A stretch of 23,032 nt of DNA from JBBQQK01 sp038216025 (GTDB lineage Bacteria; Patescibacteriota; UBA1384; XYA2-FULL-43-10; 1-14-0-10-43-13), in NCBI GenBank assembly GCA_038216025.1, contig JBBQQK010000008.1:1-23032 (forward strand), written 5' to 3'. Of the stretch, positions 7,528 to 15,995 are shown one piece after another. How positions within the stretch are numbered: the stretch's first letter is position 1; every line of letters begins with the position of its first letter. The notes under the pieces were generated by a model. The model searched no databases, was not told where the DNA came from, and saw only the letters and a program-made list of their open reading frames with translations. The position numbers and the translations under genes were made by a program.

Positions 7528-8076
7528 ATGAAAAAAGAAAACCCGCCTGCCGGCGAGGCAGGTTGTAAAACTGAAAATTCCCTAAAATCTGTGAAGATTT
7601 TAGGCATCGATCCCGGCACAGGCATCATGGGCTGGGGTTTGATTGAAAAAATCGGTTCCAACATTACGCCACTGAAATACGGCTGCATAAGGACAAGCTC
7701 TCAAGAGCTAATGCCAGACCGGTTGTTCTCTATTTACTCGTCTTTGTGTGATATAATTGAAAAGACTAAACCTCAAGTAATGGCTATCGAGGAACTGTTT
7801 TTCTTTAAAAACGCCAAGACAGTAATAACGGTGGCGCAAGCAAGAGGTGTCGCAATTGTTTGCGGCGTCAAGCACCAAATGCCTGTTTTCGAATATACTC
7901 CTTTGCAAGTCAAACAGGCCTTAACCGGATATGGACGTGCTGAAAAAAAGCAGATGCAGGAAATGGTCCGAGTGGTTTGCAAATTGAAAGATTGCCCAAA
8001 GCCTGATGACGCGGCAGACGCGCTGGCAATAGCAATTTGTCATGCCCAGTCTCAAGGACTGCCAAATAACCAATAG
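7528..8076 (+). CDS. ruvC: Holliday junction endonuclease RuvC
   Basis: Resolvase that cuts Holliday junctions, working with RuvAB. The four acidic catalytic residues are visible: Asp in LGIDPGT (codon at 7609), Glu in AIEELFF (7789), and the two Asp of D-D-A-A-D-A-L-A (8008 and 8017). The first ATG at 7528 gives 182 residues, with about 21 extra N-terminal residues containing a GC-rich palindrome. A GTG at 7591 would give 161 residues and place the first catalytic Asp at position 7, exactly as in E. coli RuvC. Neither start has a strong ribosome binding site, and the GTG is quite possibly the real one. ruvA and ruvB are 11.6 kb downstream. Confidence 0.95.
   Translation: MKKENPPAGEAGCKTENSLKSVKILGIDPGTGIMGWGLIEKIGSNITPLKYGCIRTSSQELMPDRLFSIYSSLCDIIEKTKPQVMAIEELFFFKNAKTVITVAQARGVAIVCGVKHQMPVFEYTPLQVKQALTGYGRAEKKQMQEMVRVVCKLKDCPKPDDAADALAIAICHAQSQGLPNNQ
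7546..7562. repeat. GC-rich palindrome inside the ruvC 5' extension
   Basis: cctgcc (7546-7551) and ggcagg (7557-7562) pair around ggcga. The sequence reads PAGEAG in the ruvC frame. From memory, such CCTGCC/GGCAGG palindromes are widespread in Patescibacteria genomes. It stands out in this AT-rich surrounding and supports insertion upstream of the original start. Confidence 0.6.
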
Positions 8077-8218
8077 ACCAAGATACAATAAACAGACAAT
8101 AATCAATTATTCAATCTTCAATATCCAATTGAATATTTATAAATGCTAATTGGAATTTGTTTGGTGATTGTAACTTGTTTCTTGATTAATTTTCCTGCTT
8201 TGCAGGCAAAGGAGCCAT
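8077..8218. other. ruvC-galT spacer with small hairpin
   Basis: A 142-nt AT-rich spacer. It holds ccaatt/aattgg flanking an AT-rich loop and a short hairpin cctgc-ttt-gcagg (8194-8206). The hairpin ends directly before the galT ribosome binding site (aaaggag, 8208-8214). No clear promoter or terminator was recognised. Confidence 0.4.
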
Positions 8219-9214
8219 GTGCCTCAATTGCGTCAAAATATAATTACCGGTGAATGGGTGGTGATCGCTCCGGAACGGGCCAAAAGACCAGGCGATTTTG
8301 TGATTCCTAAAAGTGTTAAGATTACAGATAAATCGACCTGCCCCTTTTGTCACGGAACCGAAGGTTACAAGACCAATCCTCATATACACGGGGCTGGTTC
8401 GGAAAACTTTTACGTAATAGAAAATAAATATCCAGCTTTTATCAGCGATCCTACAGAAGCAAGCTCTCGGTCTTTTTACCCCGAAGAAGGTTTTTACCGT
8501 GCCAGGCCATCGGTTGGCAAGCATGAAGTGGTAGTTGCTAAAAATCATGATATACCCCTGACTCAGTTTCCTAAGCCGTTGACCAACGAACTCCTAGAGG
8601 TGCTAAGAAATAGGTATATATCGATTGCTAAACGCCAAAACTCTCTTTCTATTATTCCTATCTACAATCATGGAGCTGAAGCGGGCGCATCTTTGGAACA
8701 TCCGCATGCCCAAATTTTTGCTTCGGGAGTGGTTGCCACAAGCGTAGGTTTTGAGCAGCGCGGTGCCAACCGATATTATGGCATTAACGGCGCATGTGTC
8801 TTTTGCGACATTGTAAAACACGAGTTAAAAGAGAAAATCCGTATCGTATACCAAAATAGTAAATTTGTAGCCACTACCTTTTATGCTTCCCGCTTTCCAT
8901 TTGAAATTTGGATTTATCCCAAAAAGCATGAGTCTCAGTTCGAATTAACCAGTAAAGCAAGCATGGCGGAGCTATCTGATGCGCTGATGGAAGTATTGGC
9001 AATGCTTAACAAAACCCTTGATAATCCGCCCCTAAACCTGTATATTCATACTCTGCCGGCGATCGAAGAAAATGCAGATTATTTTCACTGGCATGTTGAA
9101 ATAACTCCCCGTCTATCAAAGTACGGTGGATTTGAATTAGGAAGCGATATAGTAATAGATGTAATGTCCCCTGAGGATGCCGCCGAGTATCTTCGGCATA
9201 GTAAGAAAGGATAA
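8219..9214 (+). CDS. galT: GalT-family hexose-1-phosphate uridylyltransferase
   Basis: A HIT-superfamily nucleotidylyltransferase of 331 residues that swaps a nucleotidyl group between a sugar-1-phosphate and a nucleotide sugar. Two tandem HIT-like halves are visible. The first has the zinc pair CPFC (about 41-44), a conserved NHD histidine (about 110) and the catalytic HPHAQ (about 161-165; classical GalT has HPHGQ). The second has CVFC (about 193-196) and HWHVEITPR (about 289). GTG at 8219 is chosen because it follows AAAGGAG by 4 nt; an overlapping ATG at 8217 is out of frame and soon stops. The specificity (UDP-glucose/galactose-1-P, or an ADP-glucose-phosphorylase-like reaction) cannot be settled here. 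It opens the glycan cassette, ending 2 nt before the first glycosyltransferase. Confidence 0.9.
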   Translation: MPQLRQNIITGEWVVIAPERAKRPGDFVIPKSVKITDKSTCPFCHGTEGYKTNPHIHGAGSENFYVIENKYPAFISDPTEASSRSFYPEEGFYRARPSVGKHEVVVAKNHDIPLTQFPKPLTNELLEVLRNRYISIAKRQNSLSIIPIYNHGAEAGASLEHPHAQIFASGVVATSVGFEQRGANRYYGINGACVFCDIVKHELKEKIRIVYQNSKFVATTFYASRFPFEIWIYPKKHESQFELTSKASMAELSDALMEVLAMLNKTLDNPPLNLYIHTLPAIEENADYFHWHVEITPRLSKYGGFELGSDIVIDVMSPEDAAEYLRHSKKG

Positions 9215-9216
9215 AG

Positions 9217-10500
9217 ATGGAGAAACCGCTAAGAATTCTTTTTTTAATGAAATTTCCTCTTTTTGGAGGCGGCAGCGGAAACTATACTAGAAAATTGTGC
9301 GAGAAATTGGCACTCTTACCAAATGTTGAAGTTGCTATCGCAGCTCCTGACACGAGGCCCGTTGATGGAGTAAAGCTGTACACTCTCAAACCTAAAATTA
9401 ACGCTGTTTTTGAAAGTCATCCCGAATACAAACGAGCCGCTCAATATAAAAATATGTCTGCTAAAAAATTTACTGATGTTTACCAGTCTTTTTTTAATCA
9501 GATAATTGATGTGGTTGAAGATTTTAAACCCGATGTTATAAACGTCAATCATGCCTCATTCTTAGCTTGGATCGCCAGTTATATCAAATCAATGTACGGT
9601 ATTCCTTATGTGGTCTCTATACATGGAACCGATATTTTCCAAGCCACGATAGATAGAAGATTTTTTACTTTAACAAACCAAGCTCTTCAAAGGTCTGAGT
9701 ATCTACTTAGCAACAGTAATTATACAAATAAATGGCTTCTTAAAGTTTTTGGCAAGAAGATTGAGCGAAAAACGAGAATTTTACCTTGTGGAGTAGACCT
9801 CCAGGCATTCACAAGGGACTCCGAGATCAAGATTATTGAAGATAAATATAACCTAAAAGATAAGAAAGTCGTTATATTTGTTGGCAGGCTAACTTGGGAA
9901 AAAGGCGTTATTTATTTGCTTAAAGCTGCCCCTCAGATTAAAGGTGAAATTTTTATCATTGGCGGTGGCGTTGAGAAACCTAAACTAGAAAAATTTGCTA
10001 AAGAAAAGAGCCTCAAAAACGTTCACTTTCTGGGATATTTTGGCAAAGATTATGTTGACGAGCTGAGAGAATTCTATAAACGTGCAGACTGCGTTGTTGT
10101 CCCCTCCATATGCGATGAAGGGCTCGGGATTGTTATCCTAGAAGCGATGGCTTGCGAAACTCCAGTTGTTGCCACCAACAAAGGCGGTATTCCTCTTGCT
10201 GTAAAAAATTCCAAAACCGGTCTCTTAGTTAGAGCCAAGAGTGGAAAAGTACTAGCAGAAGCTGTAAATAAAATTCTAACTAGTGAAAAATTAAGAAATG
10301 ATATGGGCAGAAATGCTCGCAAGATAGTCGAAGAGAGATTCGACTGGATTAAAATTCGCGATCGAGTAATGAAATATTACGAAAATGCTTCGAAAGTTGG
10401 CACTAAACTTAAAACGAAGCAGTTGCCTAAAGGTTTTGATAAGGAAGATTTGATTAGGGAAAAAGAGGAACTTAAAAGAAAAATTGATTATATACCATAG
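9217..10500 (+). CDS. Glycosyltransferase, GT4/GT-B fold
   Basis: A 427-residue retaining GT-B glycosyltransferase that transfers a sugar from a nucleotide-sugar donor. The N-terminal domain shows the Gly-rich acceptor loop FGGGSGNYTRKL and VVSIHGTDIF (about 135). The donor domain shows IFVGRLTWEKG (about 221) and the E-x7-E motif in CDEGLGIVILEAMACETPVV (about 298-316). The last 40 residues are a charged, probably helical tail. It has no TM helix, so it likely acts at the inner face of the membrane. It begins 2 nt after galT, with its ribosome binding site (aagaaagg) overlapping the galT stop. The acceptor is unknown. Confidence 0.93.
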   Translation: MEKPLRILFLMKFPLFGGGSGNYTRKLCEKLALLPNVEVAIAAPDTRPVDGVKLYTLKPKINAVFESHPEYKRAAQYKNMSAKKFTDVYQSFFNQIIDVVEDFKPDVINVNHASFLAWIASYIKSMYGIPYVVSIHGTDIFQATIDRRFFTLTNQALQRSEYLLSNSNYTNKWLLKVFGKKIERKTRILPCGVDLQAFTRDSEIKIIEDKYNLKDKKVVIFVGRLTWEKGVIYLLKAAPQIKGEIFIIGGGVEKPKLEKFAKEKSLKNVHFLGYFGKDYVDELREFYKRADCVVVPSICDEGLGIVILEAMACETPVVATNKGGIPLAVKNSKTGLLVRAKSGKVLAEAVNKILTSEKLRNDMGRNARKIVEERFDWIKIRDRVMKYYENASKVGTKLKTKQLPKGFDKEDLIREKEELKRKIDYIP

Positions 10501-10509
10501 GAGTGAATT

Positions 10510-11430
10510 ATGGAGGGAAGAGAACATGGTGGTGTTGAATTCAATTCTGGAGAATCAGAGGAAATGCCGGAAGTGATCGAGAAGACAGAGCAAGGTGAGA
10601 AACTGAATGAATACCCTTACAACGGAATTATGGTTTTTGGTCATGGGTGCAAGAAAGATGGTTGGAATTTGTCTTGGGAGTCCAAGGCCAGGGCAGTCGC
10701 TGCCTACCAGCTTTGGAAAGACGGGTTGGCCCCAGTTATTATCTTAACCGGCGGCAAATCAACATCTAAAAATAATGAAAGTCTTCCCTCTAATGCTGAA
10801 ATAATGAAAACATTTTTGGAGCAAAGGTTTAGTGTGCCGGAGAGCGCAATAGTTCTAGAAGATGCGCCGGGATCGATAAAAACTGTTGACAACGTTGGTC
10901 TGGCCATTAATTCTATTGAGCAAAAAGGTTTACCAACTGACGATTTCATTACCGTTAGTACAGGGTTTCATCTCGATCGTATTACTCAGACCATGGATAG
11001 GTATGGTTTAAAATCTCAGCCGGTTTCAGCGGAAGTCGGTCTATCGCAAAGAGCCAAAGAACATGCCGAACTCATGAAACAAAAAGATATTGAAAAGGGT
11101 CTTTCAGCAAAAGAAATCGAACATAATTACGTATTGAGGTTGGGTAGATATGATCGTTTTTTGGAGAGAGTGAAGCTAAAAAGCGATAGCTTTAAAAACG
11201 AATTAAGGGATGAGCCTAAATGGCAAGAAGCGATGAACAATTGGGGTTATTGGGGCCCATTGGCTCTAGCTGTAAGGGGCGAAAAGTTAAAAGAAGTTGT
11301 TGAAACAAACAGAGATGATATTAAGTCATGGCTTTCGCGTCATCCCGAAATTGAACTTACAATTGAAGATTTAATCGAAGGAAATTTTGATTATAGGGAA
11401 TTAGTAGAAAAAGGTAGAGAACTACCATAA
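10510..11430 (+). CDS. DUF218 (ElyC/SanA/YdcF-like) protein with helical tail
   Basis: A 306-residue protein. Residues about 38-170 form a DUF218 domain: GIMVFGHG, then LAPVIILTGGKST, then AEIMKTFLEQ..V....I.LEDAPGSIKTVDN and ITVSTGFHLDRI. Relatives ElyC and SanA act in envelope or lipid-carrier homeostasis, and YdcF binds S-adenosylmethionine. Unlike ElyC/SanA this copy has no N-terminal TM helix or signal peptide, so it is probably cytoplasmic. Residues about 180-306 are a charged helical extension with no recognised family. The start is set by AGGAG overlapping the previous stop, 6 nt upstream. Its place between glycosyltransferases suggests a role in glycan precursor handling (inference). 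Confidence 0.85.
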   Translation: MEGREHGGVEFNSGESEEMPEVIEKTEQGEKLNEYPYNGIMVFGHGCKKDGWNLSWESKARAVAAYQLWKDGLAPVIILTGGKSTSKNNESLPSNAEIMKTFLEQRFSVPESAIVLEDAPGSIKTVDNVGLAINSIEQKGLPTDDFITVSTGFHLDRITQTMDRYGLKSQPVSAEVGLSQRAKEHAELMKQKDIEKGLSAKEIEHNYVLRLGRYDRFLERVKLKSDSFKNELRDEPKWQEAMNNWGYWGPLALAVRGEKLKEVVETNRDDIKSWLSRHPEIELTIEDLIEGNFDYRELVEKGRELP

Positions 11431-11444
11431 TCTGAGAGGTGAAT

Positions 11445-12620
11445 ATGAACAAACCAAAAGTAGCGATGCTTGCGATGTATAAAGGCGGAATAGGCCATTA
11501 TATTGCCGAACTATCCAGTAGGCTTACGGGCTCTGTCGAGCTGGAGTTTATCAGCTATAAGTATGGTCTTCCTGGGGATGAAGTAAAGATGGACGACCCT
11601 GCTATTGCCGGCAATTTGCCAAAAGTGCCTGCTTTTTTGATTTCTTATAACAAGTATGCCGAAACCACTGCAAGTCTGAATGATGTTATTAATTTTTTGA
11701 AACAAAACGCCATAGATATTTTAAATGTCCATGTCGGAACGATAGTCAGAGAGACGGCTTACTTTATTATATCTCTTGTAACTGTTGCTAAAAAATTGGG
11801 AATAAAGATACTTTATACATTTCATGATGTTGAGCCTTTTGAAGAGTATGCCGGCGGCAAAGAATTGCTTGAAACTTTATATTTGTTGGCAGACAGAGGC
11901 ACGGTAGGCGGTGATATTGAGCTTCAGAAGCTGGTTGATAATTACAATTTCCCAAAGGATAAACTGCTGATTGCAAAACATGGCGTTTATTCCATATTTG
12001 ATTTCAATAAATACGACCGGGAATCGGCAAGGGTTCATCTGGGATTGCCATTGGACAAGAAAATAATACTAAACTTTGGCATCTTCAGACCTTACAAGGG
12101 TTTTGATAATACAATCGAGGCTATGCCCAAAATCCTTGAAGCAGAACAAGATGCGTACCTTAATATTTCTACCGGAATCAGGGTTTTTAAAAATACCGAT
12201 AAGCTGGACAGCTTGGTAAGTACTCTGAAACTTGAAAATAATGTCAGTTTGAAATATGATTTTGTGCCTTCCGAAGAAATTGAACCTATTTTTAAAGCAT
12301 GTGATATCGTAGTCCTTCCTTATAAACAAGTTTCGCAAAGCGGAATACTTAATTTAGCCTTGTATTTTAAGAAGCCGGTAGTGGTGTCAAATTTATTCGT
12401 GGAAGCGCCTCAAATAGATGGTAAATTAGGGCTTGTGGTAGAGCCCGATAAGACTGATCAGATATCCGAGGCAGTAATAAAATTGCTTTCTGATAGCGAA
12501 TTCTACAATGAATGCCAGGATAATATCGGCGAATTTACTAAAAACGATATTTGGGCAGAATCGGCTAAAATATATATGGAAAGTTTCGAAAGATTAATGG
12601 CTGAGAAGGACGAAGTATGA
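11445..12620 (+). CDS. Glycosyltransferase, GT4 family
   Basis: A 391-residue GT-B enzyme. The N-terminal acceptor domain starts VAMLAMYKGGIGHYIAELSSRL. The C-terminal donor domain has ILNFGIFRPYKGFDNTIEAMP and the nucleotide-sugar region VVLPYKQVSQSGILNLALYFKKPVVVSN. The first Glu of the usual E-x7-E motif is replaced (Q/S-rich stretch), as in some GT4 subgroups. ATG at 11445 is preferred over the in-frame GTG at 11439 because gagagg (11434-11439) is then correctly spaced. It overlaps the next gene by 4 nt (ATGA). Donor and acceptor are unknown. Confidence 0.92.
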   Translation: MNKPKVAMLAMYKGGIGHYIAELSSRLTGSVELEFISYKYGLPGDEVKMDDPAIAGNLPKVPAFLISYNKYAETTASLNDVINFLKQNAIDILNVHVGTIVRETAYFIISLVTVAKKLGIKILYTFHDVEPFEEYAGGKELLETLYLLADRGTVGGDIELQKLVDNYNFPKDKLLIAKHGVYSIFDFNKYDRESARVHLGLPLDKKIILNFGIFRPYKGFDNTIEAMPKILEAEQDAYLNISTGIRVFKNTDKLDSLVSTLKLENNVSLKYDFVPSEEIEPIFKACDIVVLPYKQVSQSGILNLALYFKKPVVVSNLFVEAPQIDGKLGLVVEPDKTDQISEAVIKLLSDSEFYNECQDNIGEFTKNDIWAESAKIYMESFERLMAEKDEV

Positions 12621-13675
12621 AAATAGCAATCATTGGGACACTAGAAAGACCTATCGTTGAAAATGCAAAAGGAGGAACTGAAGTTTGGACCTACAATTTT
12701 GTCGAGGCGCTGGTAGAAAGAGGGTTGGATGTTACATTGTTTGCACGAAGTGAAAGCAAGACTTTGGCAAATTTGATTAGTATCTGTGAAGAAAAGGACG
12801 TTTACTCAAAAGACAGTGTTTTTTTTAGAGAAGGATTTTCTTTGCAATCAGTTAAGCAAGCAGTCGAAGTCGTCAAGAAGCAGGATGATTTTGACATTAT
12901 TCACTTTAGTGTCTTCCCCTTCTACTATTACCTTCCTTTAACCAAAATGATAACAAAGCCGACAATATTTACATTCCATGGCTATAACCGTTTTTATATG
13001 GCTGATTCTGCTGAAACTTTCATTAAAGAATATAAAGACCCCAATTATGTATTTGTTTCGAACAGCTTCGCCAAAAATTGGCCCCACCCGGAAAAAAGAA
13101 CTGTTATACCTAATGGGGTAAAGCTCGATAGCTTTGTCTTTAATGATAAGCCGGGCGAGTATTATTTTTGGATGGGTAGGGTTTGTGAATCGAAAGGAAT
13201 ATTGGACGCGATTGAATTTGCCAAAAGATCGGGAGAGAAGTTGGTCTTGGCTGGTCCAATCGATGATCAATCGTTTTTTAAAGAAATGATCGAACCCAAT
13301 ACTGGGGAAAATATTTCGTATATCGGCACTTTGGATAATAGGCAAAAAGTGAAATATTATTCAGAAGCCAAGGCCTTTTTGTTTCCAATAAAACAAATTG
13401 AGCCATTTCCTTTAACTGTTTTGGAGTCCTTGGCTTGTGGCACACCCGTTCTTTCGTACCGACGCGATCCAATGGAGGATACGATAGTTGACGGGTATAA
13501 TGGATATTTGGCGCAAAGTGATTCAATCGACGAGCTTGTTGAATTATCAAAAAAAGTTTCGGATATTGATAGGCACAACTGTCGGAAAACAGTCGAAGAA
13601 AAATTTGATTTCAATAAAATGACCGATGATTATCTAACTCTTTACAAAGAGGTACTGTTAAAAAATGCCAGCTAA
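12617..13675 (+). CDS. Glycosyltransferase, GT4 family
   Basis: A 352-residue GT-B enzyme. It shows GGTEVWTYNFVEALVERGLDVTLFA at the N-terminus, FTFHGYNRF (about 120), VIPNGVKLDSF, WMGRVCESKG (about 190), and the E-x7-E donor motif in IEPFPLTVLESLACGTPVL (about 265-280). It starts in the stop of the preceding glycosyltransferase and overlaps the next gene by 11 nt, so three genes are translated as one block. The architecture resembles WcaI/RfaG-like mannosyl- or glucosyltransferases. The sugar cannot be assigned. Confidence 0.92.
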   Translation: MKIAIIGTLERPIVENAKGGTEVWTYNFVEALVERGLDVTLFARSESKTLANLISICEEKDVYSKDSVFFREGFSLQSVKQAVEVVKKQDDFDIIHFSVFPFYYYLPLTKMITKPTIFTFHGYNRFYMADSAETFIKEYKDPNYVFVSNSFAKNWPHPEKRTVIPNGVKLDSFVFNDKPGEYYFWMGRVCESKGILDAIEFAKRSGEKLVLAGPIDDQSFFKEMIEPNTGENISYIGTLDNRQKVKYYSEAKAFLFPIKQIEPFPLTVLESLACGTPVLSYRRDPMEDTIVDGYNGYLAQSDSIDELVELSKKVSDIDRHNCRKTVEEKFDFNKMTDDYLTLYKEVLLKNAS

Positions 13676-14636
13676 ATGGAAAGATTGTTTTAAGGGTATT
13701 TTTGAAGATAGCGGCTTTTCGCCGGAGAAATTATTTTTGTTTGACCAATCCAAATTACGTTGTTCCGTTATGGGCAAAATTGGAAATGTTCAATGTTTTC
13801 TGAAAATTGTTAAGCTCTCCGATGCTAGAGTGCAAAGGTATAAGAAGGAATACCAAGTCGAAAAGCTTTTTTGCAGTAACGCAAAAAATGGCAATGATAT
13901 TGCGAGAGTTCAAATACTGAATGATGGAGAAAATCTGGAATACTATTGGTTAATTAGAAAATTCTATCCCGGAAATTCTCTTTCTAGCTATTCCAATCAA
14001 AAGAAACCTCTTTTTGGCTATGACCTTATCACTAGAAGGTATTCTAAAAAAGTTGATATCTTGAAACCTATTATTAACAATATTCGAGTTTTTAAAAAAA
14101 TACAAAAAGGTGGGCCGCTCGAGCGTGAACTCCCAATGTATGTGTTGGAAATGGATGACAAGTTAATTTCTGGAATAGAAAAAGGTATAAATCTGTCGCT
14201 TGAGAAACAGCTAAATTTTATTATTACCATAAAGCACGATTATCTAGACGGTGTTAATACCTGTGCTTCGATGGGAGATTTAACTCCGGCCAACATTATT
14301 ATTACAAAATCTAATGAAGTTCTGTTATCTGATTTTGAATGGTTTTCCTTTGATAATTACATGATGGACACGGCACATCTTTGGCTTTTTTTGTGGCGGT
14401 ATCCGCGATGGCAAAAAGAATTGTTTTCAGCGATGGTAGCCTCAAATAAAGCGGAAGATTTTTTCAGAGTAAGCTTAATCAGAATTATTTTGGGTTGGTA
14501 TAAAGCGCCTTTTACCGGAGACAACCCCATTCATTCTTCTGCATCAAGGAAAAAATATTTTACTAATCATATTTGGACGAAATATTTAGAAGCAGCCGGT
14601 GACTCTTTTGAAGCATTAATGAAAGTCAAAAAATAA
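13665..14636 (+). CDS. APH-fold (aminoglycoside/sugar kinase-like) phosphotransferase
   Basis: A 323-residue protein with a divergent aminoglycoside-phosphotransferase/choline-kinase fold. The N-lobe has VQCFLKIVKL (the Lys is the probable ATP-binding residue). The catalytic loop is SMGDLTPANIII (about 202-212, Asp and Asn as in H-G-D-x4-N) and the metal site is LLSDFEWFSFDN (about 220, Asp of the DxD/DFG equivalent). A Trp-rich helical C-lobe follows. It overlaps the previous glycosyltransferase by 11 nt and ends 1 nt before a phosphohexomutase gene, so its substrate is probably a sugar and not an antibiotic. N-acetylhexosamine 1-kinase (NahK) belongs to the same fold and works with a GalT-like enzyme, a useful but unproven parallel. 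A lipid, choline or protein substrate remains possible. Confidence 0.75.
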   Translation: MPAKWKDCFKGIFEDSGFSPEKLFLFDQSKLRCSVMGKIGNVQCFLKIVKLSDARVQRYKKEYQVEKLFCSNAKNGNDIARVQILNDGENLEYYWLIRKFYPGNSLSSYSNQKKPLFGYDLITRRYSKKVDILKPIINNIRVFKKIQKGGPLERELPMYVLEMDDKLISGIEKGINLSLEKQLNFIITIKHDYLDGVNTCASMGDLTPANIIITKSNEVLLSDFEWFSFDNYMMDTAHLWLFLWRYPRWQKELFSAMVASNKAEDFFRVSLIRIILGWYKAPFTGDNPIHSSASRKKYFTNHIWTKYLEAAGDSFEALMKVKK

Positions 14637-14637
14637 T

Positions 14638-15990
14638 ATGAAAATAGATGAGTCAATTTTTAAAGCATATGACATTAGAGGTAAATATCCTGATCAGATT
14701 GATGCAGAGCTGGTCTACAAAATCGGGCAGGCTTATGTTGAACTGATAAAACCTAAAAATGTGGCTATAGGACATGATATGCGGCTATCGGGCGAGGAGT
14801 TTCGGGAGGCTCTGGCCAAAAGTTTAAGTGACGCTGGCGTGAATGTAGTTGATTTGGGGCTTATTTCGACCGATCAGATGTATTTTGGCGTGGTTCACCT
14901 GGGGCTTGATGGGGGAATTATGGCCACGGCCAGTCACAATCCGGCCGAATTTGGCGGCTTGAAATTGGTGCGAGCCAAAGCCGCTCCGATTTCGGGTGAT
15001 AGTGGAATTTACCAAATCAGAGATCTGGTAATGTCAAATGACAAATTTAAAATGTCAAAATCAAAAGGAACTATTACGACACAAGGGATTACTGATGATT
15101 ATTACAAACATGTTTTGAAGCCGTTCGATATTTCAGCTATCAAACCGCTCAAAATAGTTGCCAACGCCAATTTTGGTATGGCTAATCCGGCCATCGAAAG
15201 ATTGAAAACAATTTTGCCGGTTGAGTTTATTAAGGTAGTAGATGGTCACCTTGACGGCAACTTCCCCAAAGGTCCGTCCGACCCGCTTTTAATCTCAAAT
15301 CGGACTGAAATTATTGCCGCTATCGAAGAATTGAAACCCGATCTGGGTGTGGCGTGGGATGGCGATGGGGATAGATGTTTCTTTTTTGATGAAAATGGCA
15401 CATTTGTAACTCCGGCTTACATAAACGCTTTACTTTCGGAATATTATTTACAAAAACATCCGGGTGGGAAAATTGTTCATGATACCCGCGTTGTACGCGC
15501 CATAGACGATATTGTTGAGAAAAATGGCGGAACAAGCATCATGAACAAAGCCGGCCACTCCTTTATCAAAGAGCGGATGATTAAAGAAGAGGCTGAGTTT
15601 GGCAGCGAAACCTCCGGGCACTATTATTTCAAAGATAATTTTTATCTGGACAACGGTCTGATGCCGTTTTTGGCGGTTTTGGAGATCATTTCCAAATCAG
15701 GCAAAAAGTTTTCAGAAATTCTCGACCCGCTGCGCCAAAAATATTTTATTTCTGAAGAAACCAACTTTGAGTATAATAATGCCGATATTCTTGAGAAGAT
15801 TAAATCTAAATATTTCGATGCCAAAATCGACAATATCGATGGATATGATTTTAATTACTCCGATTGGCGGTTCAATCTACGAACCTCGAATACCCAAAGC
15901 CTGCTGCGTTTAAATGTAGAAGCGGATAGTAAAGAATTGTTTGAAGAAAAATTTAAGCAAGTTACTGATTTTATTAAAGAGAATCTTTGA
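14638..15990 (+). CDS. manB: Phosphomannomutase/phosphoglucomutase
   Basis: A 450-residue alpha-D-phosphohexomutase that interconverts hexose-6-phosphate and hexose-1-phosphate for nucleotide-sugar synthesis. All four family sites are present: the phosphoserine loop TASHNP (about 95-100), the Mg-binding DGDGDR (about 241-246), the sugar-binding GSETSGH (about 322-328), and the phosphate-binding RTSNTQ (about 415-420). The N-terminus IFKAYDIRGKYPDQID is typical of PMM/PGM enzymes. The gene follows the kinase by 1 nt without a clear ribosome binding site, suggesting coupling. Dual mannose/glucose specificity is usual, so the symbol is tentative. Codons near 15031-15066 form a low-complexity atgtcaaa-type repeat. 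Confidence 0.94.
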   Translation: MKIDESIFKAYDIRGKYPDQIDAELVYKIGQAYVELIKPKNVAIGHDMRLSGEEFREALAKSLSDAGVNVVDLGLISTDQMYFGVVHLGLDGGIMATASHNPAEFGGLKLVRAKAAPISGDSGIYQIRDLVMSNDKFKMSKSKGTITTQGITDDYYKHVLKPFDISAIKPLKIVANANFGMANPAIERLKTILPVEFIKVVDGHLDGNFPKGPSDPLLISNRTEIIAAIEELKPDLGVAWDGDGDRCFFFDENGTFVTPAYINALLSEYYLQKHPGGKIVHDTRVVRAIDDIVEKNGGTSIMNKAGHSFIKERMIKEEAEFGSETSGHYYFKDNFYLDNGLMPFLAVLEIISKSGKKFSEILDPLRQKYFISEETNFEYNNADILEKIKSKYFDAKIDNIDGYDFNYSDWRFNLRTSNTQSLLRLNVEADSKELFEEKFKQVTDFIKENL

Positions 15991-15995
15991 TTAAA

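Noticed and set aside
12938..13345. 135-codon minus-strand frame within a glycosyltransferase gene
   Set aside because: Fully antisense to a well-supported GT4 gene, with no ribosome binding site or recognisable family.
13665..14636. Aminoglycoside resistance kinase
   Set aside because: Although it has the APH fold, the gene is embedded with overlaps in a glycan cassette beside a sugar mutase, so a sugar or related substrate is more likely than an antibiotic.
15031..15066. Inserted low-complexity repeat in manB
   Set aside because: The atgtcaaatgacaaat-type stretch is notable, but the mutase keeps normal length and motif spacing here, so no insertion can be shown.
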